Positions 17,406-25,176 of a stretch of 31,092 nt of DNA are shown here, in pieces. Source of the stretch: Oscillospiraceae bacterium. GTDB taxonomy: Bacteria; Bacillota; Clostridia; Oscillospirales; Ruminococcaceae. The notes beneath the pieces were generated by a model. That model ran no database searches, was not told where the DNA came from, and worked only from the letters and a program-made list of their open reading frames with translations. Within the stretch, counting starts at the first letter, position 1; the number at the start of each line of letters is the position of its first letter. The position numbers and the translations under genes were made by a program. The DNA is taken from the NCBI GenBank assembly GCA_900768705.1, contig CAAGEB010000134.1:1-31092 (forward strand). The letters run 5' to 3'.

Positions 17406-17907
17406 TGCTGTTTTCACTTCCCCACTCTATACTATTATCATTATACGCTTTTTTACTGCGGGATTTCAAGTGTTCCGAATGAATTTTGCGCCTGTTGTCG
17501 AAATCTTTGGATATTTTACCAAATACAGTCTTTGCTTTATGTGCAATAGCGACAATGAATTTGTGCATCTTGCCGCCTGCAAAATGAATAAATCTTCCGA
17601 TTGTTTTTCTCCAGACTATCGAAGCAGCACTTTCTGCAAGATTTTGTATTCTGCCCACCGTGACAATATAGGTGAATACTCCCGCTCCGAAACCCAGAAC
17701 GGTGTATATCCGTACATAATTTCCCAGATATTCCGATAGCTTCAGCACCGCACCTGCGGCGAGAACAAAAAACACCACATCGCAGATAAAAATTGCAGGT
17801 CTGAAACGCAGTACCAGCCTGATTATCCGCAGCACTTCATACACAAGCCCGAAAACCAGACCGGAGGTAAAGGCAATCATAAAGCAGTCCACAATAGAGA
17901 ATGACAT
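17374..17907 (-). CDS. yabQ: YabQ-family spore cortex biosynthesis protein
   Basis: This 177-residue polytopic membrane protein has hydrophobic helices near residues 5-27, 36-60 and 65-88, and a basic cytoplasmic C-terminal tail. The N-terminal segment SGLVFGLVYEVLRIIRLVLRF is characteristic of YabQ, which in Bacillus sits in the mother-cell membrane around the forespore and is needed for cortex assembly. It lies 11 bases after yabP and overlaps the divIC-like gene, matching the order yabP-yabQ-divIC of Bacillus. The candidate sigma-E promoter before yabP would drive both. The tail after residue 105 is less conserved and could vary. Confidence 0.9.
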   Translation of the reverse strand: MSFSIVDCFMIAFTSGLVFGLVYEVLRIIRLVLRFRPAIFICDVVFFVLAAGAVLKLSEYLGNYVRIYTVLGFGAGVFTYIVTVGRIQNLAESAASIVWRKTIGRFIHFAGGKMHKFIVAIAHKAKTVFGKISKDFDNRRKIHSEHLKSRSKKAYNDNSIEWGSENSNVIKATVRRS

Positions 17908-17918
17908 TTCTTCCTCCG

Positions 17919-18191
17919 TTATCTGAACAATTTTCTGACAGGACTGTCAAGAACACTGTGCCGGCTGTAGGCAAGGGAAGAAATGCTTCCGGTCATATAA
18001 AAATCCCCGCTTTCGGAATCCAGGGAGATAACACGAAGATCCGCACCTTTAATCACCAATTCTCCCATTACCGTTGACAAAACAATCCTGTTCTCCGTAA
18101 AATTATCAATATCCTTAACTCCCGAAATACGCAGACTTTTCCGTCCCTCGATAATTACATTGTGGGGCAGTGAAGCGGTGGTTTTCTGCAT
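17919..18191 (-). CDS. yabP: YabP-family sporulation protein
   Basis: A 90-residue protein of the YabP/YqfC family. These are small beta-rich proteins made in the mother cell during sporulation; YabP is needed with YabQ for normal spore development. Typical phrases are HNVIIEGRKSLRISGVKDID, FTENRIVLSTVMGELVIKG and LDSESGDFYMTGSISSLAYS. There is no signal peptide. GGGAGGGATT sits five to seven bases before the ATG. It is preceded by a 113-base gap holding a long hairpin and a candidate sigma-E promoter, and is followed 11 bases later by yabQ. Confidence 0.93.
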   Translation of the reverse strand: MQKTTASLPHNVIIEGRKSLRISGVKDIDNFTENRIVLSTVMGELVIKGADLRVISLDSESGDFYMTGSISSLAYSRHSVLDSPVRKLFR

Positions 18192-18213
18192 ATAAATCCC
18201 TCCCTTTTTGAAA

Positions 18214-18242
18214 ATTATATTCGGACAGGGCAGGGAATATGC
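18214..18242 (-). promoter_or_regulatory. Candidate sigma-E (mother-cell) promoter of yabPQ
   Basis: On the - strand GCATATT (18236-18242) and AATATAAT (18214-18221) are 14 bases apart. Both resemble the sigma-E elements (-35 near KTCATATT, -10 CATACAAT; six of eight bases match at -10). A sigma-A reading of TATAAT has no matching -35 at 17 bases. In Bacillus the yabP-yabQ pair is under sigma-E, so the position fits. Confidence 0.5.
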
Positions 18243-18296
18243 AAAAACGCTTTCATGTTCGGAATGTTTGGAAAATCCCGAAGTAAAAGCGTTTTT
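18243..18296 (-). terminator. Long nested hairpin between rqcP and yabP, probable terminator
   Basis: AAAAACGCTTT (18243-18253) pairs perfectly with 18286-18296, and inside it TTCGG (18258-18262) pairs with CCGAA (18278-18282). It starts nine bases after the rqcP stop codon and ends in a T-run on the - strand. It would isolate the vegetative rqcP transcript from the sporulation genes downstream. Confidence 0.6.
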
Positions 18297-18304
18297 CTAT
18301 AAAA

Positions 18305-18541
18305 TCAGACTACCTCATACAATGCGGCTGCTTCGTCTTTTTTCGTGAATTCTCTTATGTCGAGAACACGGACTTTCAGAGGCTTTCCTATGTTTATTTC
18401 GATAATATCTCCGGTTTTAACTTCGTATGAAGCTCTGGCAATTTTGCCGTTTACCGTGACTTTTTCCTTGTCGCAGGCTTCGTTTGCAACGGTTCTCCGC
18501 TTGATAAGGCGGGAAACCTTTAAAAATTTGTCCAGTCTCAT
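18305..18541 (-). CDS. rqcP: RqcP, S4-domain RNA-binding protein of ribosome quality control
   Basis: This 78-residue protein is essentially one S4 domain: MRLDKFLKVSRLIKRRTVANEACD, then VTVNGK, and the GD.I.I turn. RqcP (formerly YabO, Hsp15-like) binds 50S subunits carrying a stalled peptidyl-tRNA and works with RqcH to add alanine tails. Length and motif order fit RqcP rather than the longer Hsp15. GGGAG lies seven bases before the ATG. Its neighbours are hup upstream (with a terminator between) and yabP downstream, the gene order conserved around yabO. Confidence 0.93.
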   Translation of the reverse strand: MRLDKFLKVSRLIKRRTVANEACDKEKVTVNGKIARASYEVKTGDIIEINIGKPLKVRVLDIREFTKKDEAAALYEVV

Positions 18542-18570
18542 ATTAATCTCCCGATTATTTCCCGATACAA

Positions 18571-18593
18571 CAAAAGCGACGGAAAACCGCCGC
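18571..18593 (-). terminator. Terminator of hup
   Basis: On the - strand GCGGCGG-TTTT-CCGTCGC (one G-U pair) is followed by TTTTGTTG. It lies 28 bases after the hup stop codon and 30 bases before the rqcP start. Partial read-through could supply rqcP, whose own promoter I cannot identify. Confidence 0.8.
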
Positions 18594-18620
18594 TTGGTTG
18601 ATAATTACGCTTCAGAAAAA

Positions 18621-18926
18621 TTACTTTTTCTTCTTGCCCTTAGCTGCGGGCTTTACAGCAACAGCGTCCTTGAGAGCTCTGCCTGCCTTGAAAGCGGGAA
18701 CCTTTGTTGCTGCAATCTCAATCTTTTCCTTGGTACGGGGATTGATACCGGTTCTTGCAGCATGCTCACGAACCTCAAAAGTACCGAATCCAACCAGCTG
18801 AATAGACTCTTCCTTTGCAAGAGTTTCAGTGATAGTTTCAATAACGCCTGCAATAGCCTTCTCGGTATCCTTCTTGGAAAGACCGGACTTTGCTGCTACC
18901 TCTGTAACCAATTCTGCCTTTGTCAT
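18621..18926 (-). CDS. hup: HU-family nucleoid DNA-binding protein
   Basis: HU bends and compacts DNA as a dimer. The 101-residue protein has the full HU pattern: MTKAELVTEVAAKSGLSKKD, the helix TEKAIAGVIETI, VGFGTFEVREHAARTGINPR (the DNA-binding arm, with GFGTF and R-x-G-x-NP), VPAFKAGRALKDAV, then a lysine-rich end (PAAKGKKKK) about ten residues longer than the 90-residue standard. The lysine tail may raise DNA affinity. GGAGGTTT sits about nine bases before the ATG. It lies between mazG and rqcP in the yab cluster, 44 bases after mazG, and has its own terminator, which allows higher expression than its neighbours. Confidence 0.96.
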   Translation of the reverse strand: MTKAELVTEVAAKSGLSKKDTEKAIAGVIETITETLAKEESIQLVGFGTFEVREHAARTGINPRTKEKIEIAATKVPAFKAGRALKDAVAVKPAAKGKKKK

Positions 18927-18970
18927 TGTGTGTAAACCTCCAAAAAAATATATCTGACGGTCATGGACCG

Positions 18971-19741
18971 CTACAGGCTTTCAGTAAGCTTTGCCAGCTC
19001 ATCATCGGAGAGCTTGTCCAAAGTGCTGCCGCCGAATTCGACGGCTTTAAATGTCATTATAAACCGATTTATAGCGTATGTCAAGGCTTTTTCGGAATCA
19101 ATTTTCAAAATTCTGCTTAAATTACAAAAACAGAACAAGAGATTTCCGATAATCTGTTGATTTTGTGCAATGTTTTCCTCATCGCTGTCACAGACAAGAG
19201 CGTCAAGACCTTGCTTGATTTTATCTATACATTGTTCCGCATTATTTATCGGAAGCCCTGCTCTTTCTGCTCGTCTGGTTATTTTCTGACCTCTCAGCAG
19301 AGCGGGGAAGTTTTTCGGTACGCTTTCAAGGGTCTGGGTAAAGGACTCCTGATGCTTCTCGGTTTTTTTCAGTGCGTCCCAGTTTTTAAGAACCTGCTCC
19401 TCGGTATCCGCTTTAACTTCTCCGAAAACATGAGGATGGCGGAAGATCAGCTTGCTGCATATCTCGTTGCACACATCGTCAAAGGAGAAATTGCCGTTTT
19501 CGGTTTCAATCTGAGAATGAAATGCCACTTGAAGGAGCAGATCTCCAAGCTCTTCGCGAAGCATCTCCGGACTGTTTGCGTCAATGCCTTCGCAGACTTC
19601 GTATGCTTCTTCGATAAGGTCTGTGCGGATTGATTCATGGGTCTGCACCTTATCCCATGGGCAGCCATTTTCGGAACGAAGTATTTTTACTATTTCCAGA
19701 AGGTCTGAAATATCGTATTTATCCTTGAATTCAAAATCCAT
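18971..19741 (-). CDS. mazG: MazG, nucleoside triphosphate pyrophosphohydrolase
   Basis: MazG hydrolyses NTPs and dNTPs to monophosphates and pyrophosphate, acting as a house-cleaning enzyme. The 256-residue protein has two MazG modules. The first has NGCPWDKVQTHESIRTDLIEEAYE and the metal-binding E-E-x-x-E and EELGDLLLQVAFHS pattern. The second, from about residue 140, has FPALLRGQKITRRAERAGL and is more degenerate (VCDSDEENIAQNQQIIGNLLFCFCNLSRI), as commonly seen. AAGGAG lies six bases before the ATG. In Bacillus the equivalent is yabN, a fusion with a methylase; here the methylase part is absent. It is followed by hup. Confidence 0.94.
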   Translation of the reverse strand: MDFEFKDKYDISDLLEIVKILRSENGCPWDKVQTHESIRTDLIEEAYEVCEGIDANSPEMLREELGDLLLQVAFHSQIETENGNFSFDDVCNEICSKLIFRHPHVFGEVKADTEEQVLKNWDALKKTEKHQESFTQTLESVPKNFPALLRGQKITRRAERAGLPINNAEQCIDKIKQGLDALVCDSDEENIAQNQQIIGNLLFCFCNLSRILKIDSEKALTYAINRFIMTFKAVEFGGSTLDKLSDDELAKLTESL

Positions 19742-19784
19742 TTTTCGCTCCTTATCAGCCGTCCGGATTAACTACTTTTATATA

Positions 19785-21506
19785 TTACCCTATTTTTTTA
19801 TTTTTTTCAAGTGCTTTTTCTGATTTTTTCAGAAAATTTTGCTTAATTATGCCACTTGTACCAAAACAGCCTGTTAAAATCAGTAATATTGCATAAATAA
19901 TTGCCCCTATTATCGTACATAAAATAACGCATATCGTATTATTGAAGTGATTGCAGAGTAATTTATGAGCGAAAAAAGCGCTCAAACCGCACCCGACTGC
20001 ACAAATAAAAGGAGGAAGTACAGCGGAAATCAGCCCCGTTTTACCGGGAATAATCTTTTTAAAAGCGGCGGCTCCGCCTACGGCGGTAATGAAGTAACCT
20101 ATCACCGTCGCCAATGCAGCACCGGAAATATTCAGTTCCGGTACAGACATCAGAATGGGATTAAGTATAAATTTTACAATAACTGAACAGGACATCAGAA
20201 TAAGAGGAATATGCGCTTTTGATACAGATTGAAACACAGAGAATATTGCCGAGGAAATAACCGAAAAAATCCCGCCCATACACAGAATAATAAATGAATT
20301 AAGGCAAACCGAAACCTCCTCGGGGCGGGAATTGTACAGCATTGTCAGAATAGGTTCTGCGATAGACGCCGCACCCATAAAAGCAGGGCAGGCAATCAAT
20401 GCTCCCATTCTCATCTGTAAGGCAATTTTTTTTGAAAGGGCAGTATATTCCTTTCTTTCCCATAGCGCAGCAATTTCAGGCGCAGCTGCCGTGGAGGTCA
20501 TTCCTGCCAGTGCGGGAATCAGCATAAAAATTGATTGAGCTATTCCCGTGTAGCTGCCGTACATAAAGTTCGGAAGTCCGGAAATGCCCCCGCATTTATC
20601 CATGATATTACCGTAATTCAGAGAAATAAAATCCCTGTTTGCTTCAAAGGAGCGGGAAAGTGTTCTTGTAACGGTGAGCAGGTCGGCAAAGGATACGGTG
20701 TTCATTACCAATGCGGAAGCTGCAATTGGAATGGTATCTTTAATAAGCATTGAAGATATTCCGTTGGTTCGGCAGGGCTGAATAGGAATGCTAATCCTGT
20801 TCTTTTTACGCTTTTCGTTAATAATCAGCGTAATCAGTCCGCAAAGCTCGCTGATGCTTACGGCAAGCACCGCTCCTGCGGCAGCGTGGGGCAGAGCGGC
20901 GTTATATGCCTGTTCCATTGTGGCACAATCAGTTCCGAAAACGCTTCTGCCGTTGGAAAAAGCGTTTCCGGCAAAAAATATAACTGCGTATGAAAGCGAC
21001 AGACCAAAAATTGCTCTTGAAACACTTTCCGCAACAGCTGCAGCGGCGGTAGGCATTACATCTGCCAGTCCCTCCCTGTACCCCCTAAGCACCGACGCTA
21101 TGCAGCACAGCATAACAGCCGGAGAAATACAAATTACCGCCGGAGTACTTTCCGGTGAGAGAGCGATTTTTTCGGCGAAGAAATGGGACAGCAAGCCTAC
21201 GGCGAGTGTCCCCAGCAGACCAATAAATGAAAATAAAATCAGTGCTTTTCTTCGGACGGCGACAGCATAGCTCATATTTCCTACGGCGGCACTTCGGGCG
21301 GTTATCCGCATTATGACAGTGGGAATTGCAGCCGCTGTAATGGCGAATACAGGGGAATACAAGCCGTAGGCGGTGGAAAAGTACCCCATTCCCGTACCAC
21401 CCAGCAGGTTGGCAAGAGGGATTTTGAACAAAGCTCCGACAGCTTTTGTAATTGCCATCGAAACAAACAGAATAGCAGCGTTTTTGAAATATCTTTTTTC
21501 CGTCAT
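19785..21506 (-). CDS. SpoVB/YabM-type polysaccharide flippase (MOP exporter superfamily)
   Basis: A 573-residue integral membrane protein with about 14 predicted helices. It has the MATE/MviN-like start (FKNAAILFVSMAITKAVGALFKIPLANLLGGTGMGYFSTAYGLYSP), in which the glycine-rich loop and YxxY resemble the SpoVB subfamily. Members flip lipid-linked oligosaccharides such as lipid II or related precursors; SpoVB serves the spore cortex. By position, first in the yabM-mazG-...-divIC order, it is the YabM equivalent. Length and topology match the family (500-550). AAGGAAA precedes the ATG. It is divergently oriented from the DnaD gene. I could not identify a convincing promoter in the 21507-21617 part of the gap. 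Confidence 0.87.
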   Translation of the reverse strand: MTEKRYFKNAAILFVSMAITKAVGALFKIPLANLLGGTGMGYFSTAYGLYSPVFAITAAAIPTVIMRITARSAAVGNMSYAVAVRRKALILFSFIGLLGTLAVGLLSHFFAEKIALSPESTPAVICISPAVMLCCIASVLRGYREGLADVMPTAAAAVAESVSRAIFGLSLSYAVIFFAGNAFSNGRSVFGTDCATMEQAYNAALPHAAAGAVLAVSISELCGLITLIINEKRKKNRISIPIQPCRTNGISSMLIKDTIPIAASALVMNTVSFADLLTVTRTLSRSFEANRDFISLNYGNIMDKCGGISGLPNFMYGSYTGIAQSIFMLIPALAGMTSTAAAPEIAALWERKEYTALSKKIALQMRMGALIACPAFMGAASIAEPILTMLYNSRPEEVSVCLNSFIILCMGGIFSVISSAIFSVFQSVSKAHIPLILMSCSVIVKFILNPILMSVPELNISGAALATVIGYFITAVGGAAAFKKIIPGKTGLISAVLPPFICAVGCGLSAFFAHKLLCNHFNNTICVILCTIIGAIIYAILLILTGCFGTSGIIKQNFLKKSEKALEKNKKIG

Positions 21507-21617
21507 GACCGTTTCCTTCCGTCAATTAATTGTCTGCGGTACATTTATATTGGCTTGTCAGATAAAATATGCAAAGGGAGTTGGGGGAGAAATTTTCTGA
21601 AAATTTTACAATTCTAT

Positions 21618-21646
21618 TGCAAATTTCATCGATATGTGGTAAAATA
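21618..21646 (+). promoter_or_regulatory. Sigma-A promoter of the DnaD-loader-pfkA operon
   Basis: TTGCAA (21618-21623), 17 bases, TAAAAT (21641-21646) precede the DnaD-domain gene in the divergent spacer. A TATAAT at 21646-21651 would need a 22-base spacer, so it is less likely. Transcription should start near 21653. Confidence 0.65.
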
Positions 21647-21679
21647 TAATAAGTTTGAAAATGTGATAACGGTGATATT

Positions 21680-22720
21680 ATGGATTATTCATTGAATATC
21701 GGAGAATGGAACAGCGTGTTTGCCGTCCCTTCCTCCGTGGTTGATAAATATATAAAAATTGCGGGCGGCAATGCACTTAAGCTTCTGCTTTATATGCTTC
21801 GTCACGGAGGCGAGACGATTTCCGAGGATAAGCTCAAGCGGGATTTGGGTTTCTGTGGTTACGGGGAACTGGAGGATGCGGCGCTTTTCTGGGTGCAGCG
21901 GGGCATTCTTCGATATGATAATACGGGAAGCAAAATGCTTATGCAGCCCTCCGCAGATGCTAAAGAGGAGAAATATGAGCCTGCGCCGTCCGAACAAAAA
22001 GTTTCCGAAACACCTCACCCACGGGAAAAAACCGCACCTGCAATGGTTTCTTCGGGTGAAATAGCCGATAGAGTTAAAACCGATAAGGATTTACGGCTTT
22101 TGTATTCCGAGGCGGAGAAACTATACGGACACGCTCTTAACCAGCGTGAAACTGCGTTGGTAATAAGTCTTAAAGACCACTACGGATTGAATGTGGGAGT
22201 AGCTCTGATGCTTCTTAATTATTGCTTTAAGATCAAAAAAACCTCTCCCTCCTACATAAATTCCGTTGCTGCCAACTGGTCGGCGGAGGAAATCAACACC
22301 ATTGAAGGTGCTAACGGAAAAATTTTATCGCTGGAAAGGCAGAACGATATCTGCGAACAGCTTCGCAGTGCGCTTGAAATGGATACAAAGCTTACTCCCG
22401 CTATGAAGGAATATATCCGTGTGTGGACGGAGGACTGGGGCTTCGATGTGGATATGGTTATGTTTGCGTACAATAAAACCATAGATGTTATCGGCAAATG
22501 GAGACCTTCATACACAAACAAAATCCTCGAAAATCTGCACAATCAGGGTATCAATACCGTTGAAGCGGCAAAAGCGGCAGATGAGCAGCGCAGACAACAG
22601 ATGACAGGCAAATCGGGCAAATCCGTCAAAGCTGTTTCTTCGGAGGATAACGGTAATTCCTCTTTCAATATCGATGATATTATGTCAAGCATAATTGACA
22701 GCTACAATAAGAGAGATTAA
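21680..22720 (+). CDS. DnaD-domain replication initiation protein with two DnaD-like modules
   Basis: DnaD proteins help load the replicative helicase during initiation and restart. The 346-residue product has an N-terminal winged-helix-like region (residues 1-80: VDKYIKIAGGNALKLLLYMLRHGGETISEDKLKRDLG), a charged linker, then two DnaD C-terminal modules: about 140-215 (LYGHALNQRETALVISLKDHYGL, ending PSYINSVAANW) and about 230-295 (LTPAMKEYIRVWTEDWGFDVDMV, ending YTNKILENLHNQGI). The second carries a YTNKIL segment resembling the family's YxxxIL signature. The tail ends in an acidic, serine-rich stretch. GGTGAT lies just before the ATG. It is followed nine bases later by the helicase loader, the usual partner. 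Confidence 0.92.
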   Translation: MDYSLNIGEWNSVFAVPSSVVDKYIKIAGGNALKLLLYMLRHGGETISEDKLKRDLGFCGYGELEDAALFWVQRGILRYDNTGSKMLMQPSADAKEEKYEPAPSEQKVSETPHPREKTAPAMVSSGEIADRVKTDKDLRLLYSEAEKLYGHALNQRETALVISLKDHYGLNVGVALMLLNYCFKIKKTSPSYINSVAANWSAEEINTIEGANGKILSLERQNDICEQLRSALEMDTKLTPAMKEYIRVWTEDWGFDVDMVMFAYNKTIDVIGKWRPSYTNKILENLHNQGINTVEAAKAADEQRRQQMTGKSGKSVKAVSSEDNGNSSFNIDDIMSSIIDSYNKRD

Positions 22721-22729
22721 GGAGAAATG

Positions 22730-23698
22730 ATGTCTTTTAATCGGAAATATATTTCCCTTGCCGTGGATAAGGTTAAGGAAAGACAGAGCAGAAATCAGGA
22801 GCTGCAGTCGGAACGGAAATATGAAATTATGCAGAAAATTCCCGAATATGCTCAGCTTACCCTGCGGCTTGCCGACACAATGAAAACGGTGGTTTCATTG
22901 GTAGCCTTGAAGGACCCGGAGGCGGTGGAAAAAGCCCGCAAGGCGGCGGATGATAATATTGCGGCGCAGAAACAGATTAAGGAACTGTTGGTGAAGAACG
23001 GTTATCCCGCCGATTATCTGGAGCCGATATATAGCTGTACTGCCTGTAGGGACACGGGCACGGTGAACGGCGACTGGTGTTCCTGCGTTAGAAAAATAGC
23101 CTGCTCTCTTGCCGCTGAGGAGCTGAACAGGAAATCCCCGCTGAAGCTTTGTTCCTTTGACAGCTTTGACCTGTCAATGTATTCTTCAAAGCCTGACAGC
23201 GTATTCAAAAGACCTCAGAATGAAATTATGAAGGACAATCTCGAGGTTTGCAAAGAATTTGCGGAAAATCCCGGAAACGGGCTGTTTATGATCGGACCCA
23301 CGGGTCTGGGAAAAACCCACTTGTCTCTTGCGGCTGCAAACCGCTTGATTGAGAAAGGAATGAGCGTGGTTTACAATTCCGTCCCCGATCTGCTTCGCAT
23401 AATAAGCGGAGAGCAGTTCAACAGGACGGAGGGAGATACGCTTTCGGTGGTTAATGATTGTGATTTGCTGATTCTGGACGATCTGGGTGCTGAAAATATT
23501 TCCGATTACAACACTTCTTTGCTGTATCAGATTATCAACGCCAGAATATCCTGCCGCCGTTCCTTGATTGTAAATACGAACCTGTCGATGAAAGATATAA
23601 AGTCCTTGTATCAGGACAGAATAACTTCCAGACTTCTAAGTCTCAGAGTGCTGTTTTTCTGCGGAGACGACAACAGACTGAAAACTGCAAAACGGTAA
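22730..23698 (+). CDS. DnaI/DnaC-like AAA+ replicative helicase loader
   Basis: It loads the DnaB-type helicase on DNA with DnaD and DnaB-like partners. The 322-residue protein has an N-terminal helical helicase-binding region, a zinc-binding cluster (Cys103, Cys106, Cys117, Cys119) and an AAA+ domain with Walker A GPTGLGKTH (Lys195), Walker B LLILDDLGAE (Asp250-Asp251) and a RITSRLL segment with the sensor/arginine residues. The zinc cluster and the order match DnaI more than E. coli DnaC. There are two consecutive ATG codons at 22727 and 22730. AAGGAG ends at 22724, two bases before the first and five before the second, so the second is preferred. The gene lies nine bases after the DnaD-domain gene. 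Confidence 0.93.
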   Translation: MSFNRKYISLAVDKVKERQSRNQELQSERKYEIMQKIPEYAQLTLRLADTMKTVVSLVALKDPEAVEKARKAADDNIAAQKQIKELLVKNGYPADYLEPIYSCTACRDTGTVNGDWCSCVRKIACSLAAEELNRKSPLKLCSFDSFDLSMYSSKPDSVFKRPQNEIMKDNLEVCKEFAENPGNGLFMIGPTGLGKTHLSLAAANRLIEKGMSVVYNSVPDLLRIISGEQFNRTEGDTLSVVNDCDLLILDDLGAENISDYNTSLLYQIINARISCRRSLIVNTNLSMKDIKSLYQDRITSRLLSLRVLFFCGDDNRLKTAKR

Positions 23699-23751
23699 AA
23701 ATATGCCGGCCCGGATTATCCGGCTGCCGACAGATTAAGGAGGACAAATAT

Positions 23752-24840
23752 ATGGGAAAGCTCAGAATAGGTATTCTTACCAGCGGCGGTGACTGCCCCG
23801 GACTTAACGCCACAATCAGAGGCGTTGCCAAGGCAACTTACGAAGCCTTTGGTGAGGATAAGGTAGAGATAATCGGAATTCACGACGGATATCACGGACT
23901 TATTCACGGTGATTACAAGGAAATGTCTCCCTCGGATTTTTCAGGTATTCTCACTACCGGAGGCACCATTCTCGGTACAAAGCGTACTCCCTACAAGATG
24001 ATGCAGATTATAGAGGACGATAAGGTTGACAAGGTCAAGGAAATGAAGCAGACCTATAAGAATCTGAAGCTTGACTGCCTTTTCACTCTTGGGGGGAATG
24101 GTACTCACAAGACTGCAAATATGCTTTCCGAGGAAGGTCTTAATGTTATAGGACTTCCCAAAACCATTGACAATGATATTTTCGGAACGGATGTAACATT
24201 TGGATTTCATACCGCTGTGGATATCGGTACCGAGGTAATTGACAGAATACACACCACCGCAAATTCTCACAGCAGAATTATGGTTATTGAGATTATGGGA
24301 AACAAGGCGGGGTGGCTTACTCTGTACAGCGGACTTGCGGGAGGTGCAGACATTATTCTTATTCCTGAAATTCCGTTTGACCCGGATAAGGTAGCAAAGG
24401 CTTGCCAGAGACGGGCTGATATGGGCAAGGCGTTCTCCATACTTGCTGTTGCGGAGGGCGCATTTGATGTGCAAGAGGCTGCAATGAAGAAAAAGGAGAG
24501 GGCAAAGGCGAGAGCGGAGCGTGGAGAGATTACCGCTACATCTCGTATTGCAAAGTTTATTCAGGAGAAAACAGGACTGGAAACCAGAACGGTTGTTCCG
24601 GGACATATCCTCAGAGGCGGTTCACCCTCTGCATACGACAGAGTTCTTGCAACACAGTTCGGAGCTCATGCGGCTCAGCTGCTCAAGGAACAGAAATACG
24701 GATACACCGTTGCTATGGTTGAAAACAAAATAACAGAAAATCCTCTGGGAGATGTGGCAATGAAAACAAAATTTGTTCCCGAGGACAGCAAGATAGTAAA
24801 AACTGCACGGGACATCGGAATTTCCTTCGGTGATCGTTGA
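23752..24840 (+). CDS. pfkA: 6-phosphofructokinase (group III-like, ATP type predicted)
   Basis: Pfk phosphorylates fructose-6-phosphate in glycolysis. The 362-residue protein has GILTSGGDCPGLNATIRG for the donor loop, TIDND (138-142) for the catalytic aspartate, and MGNKAGWL and PGHILRGGSPSAYDR for substrate binding. Two positions used to predict the phosphate donor read Gly117 (E. coli Gly104, ATP type) and Lys137 (E. coli Gly124, lysine in pyrophosphate and group III types). This mixed pattern is seen in ATP-using group III enzymes. The aspartate before Gly117 is asparagine (G-G-N-G), altering a metal-contact residue. AAGGAGG lies eight to nine bases before the ATG. It is 53 bases after the helicase loader and probably shares its transcript. 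Confidence 0.95.
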   Translation: MGKLRIGILTSGGDCPGLNATIRGVAKATYEAFGEDKVEIIGIHDGYHGLIHGDYKEMSPSDFSGILTTGGTILGTKRTPYKMMQIIEDDKVDKVKEMKQTYKNLKLDCLFTLGGNGTHKTANMLSEEGLNVIGLPKTIDNDIFGTDVTFGFHTAVDIGTEVIDRIHTTANSHSRIMVIEIMGNKAGWLTLYSGLAGGADIILIPEIPFDPDKVAKACQRRADMGKAFSILAVAEGAFDVQEAAMKKKERAKARAERGEITATSRIAKFIQEKTGLETRTVVPGHILRGGSPSAYDRVLATQFGAHAAQLLKEQKYGYTVAMVENKITENPLGDVAMKTKFVPEDSKIVKTARDIGISFGDR

Positions 24841-24926
24841 GCTAGCCTGTGCGCTAAACCTTGCCAAGAGGCGATTAATCTTGCCCTTTGCACAAGCTCA
24901 TATATGCTTTTCGCTTCCTTTTGGAC

Positions 24927-24984
24927 GGCGTGACGCCTGTTGCCCTTTGTTGCGCACCTGTAAGATAATAAGTCTGTACAGACC
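24927..24984 (+). repeat. Intergenic repeat unit R3 (shortened)
   Basis: A hairpin GGCG-TGA-CGCC (24927-24937), a shortened middle and CCTGTAAGATAATAAG, then the 12-base palindrome GTCTGTACAGAC with a final C. The right block is identical to R2 apart from one base. It is in the same orientation as R1 and R2, and lies about 90 bases after the pfkA stop codon. Confidence 0.75.
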
Positions 24985-25051
24985 GAGAAGGCAGGGGTTC
25001 GGGGGCTTTGCCCCCGAAACAGGGCGCAGGGGGCGTTAGTCCCCGCATTCT

Positions 25052-25077
25052 CCCCCTTCCCCCACGGGGGAAGGGGG
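25052..25077. repeat. Perfect 12-bp GC-rich inverted repeat
   Basis: CCCCCTTCCCCC, AC, then GGGGGAAGGGGG form a perfect stem of 12 base pairs with a two-base loop, preceded by a GGGGGC-TTTG-CCCCC hairpin at 25001-25016. One strand is a pure polypyrimidine tract. No T-run follows, so it is not a typical terminator. It lies in the gene-free stretch 24841-25367, which otherwise holds units R3-R5 and the tRNA promoter. Confidence 0.8.
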
Positions 25078-25100
25078 CAGGGGGATAGGGGCTTGAAAAA

Positions 25101-25176
25101 GCACAATCTTATTAACTTACAGTTGAAACGCAATCAACATAGCAAAGTGCTGTTAGGGAAAAGCGGCTTGCCGCCC
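25101..25176 (-). repeat. Intergenic repeat unit R5 (inverted orientation)
   Basis: Read on the - strand it starts with GGGCGGCAAGCCGC (25163-25176), then a T-run, CCCTAACAG, TATGTTGATTG, and CTGTAAGTTAATAAG, aligned almost gap-free with R2 (15148-15228). It lacks the terminal GTCTGTACAGAC palindrome, which here reads AT-TGTGC. Confidence 0.78.

Noticed and set aside
24675..25133. 152-codon frame on - and similar short frames at 15066-15267
   Set aside because: They are translations of the intergenic repeats (all share a CTDLL-type peptide from the CAGAC palindrome region) and one overlaps pfkA. They would appear as false hypothetical proteins.
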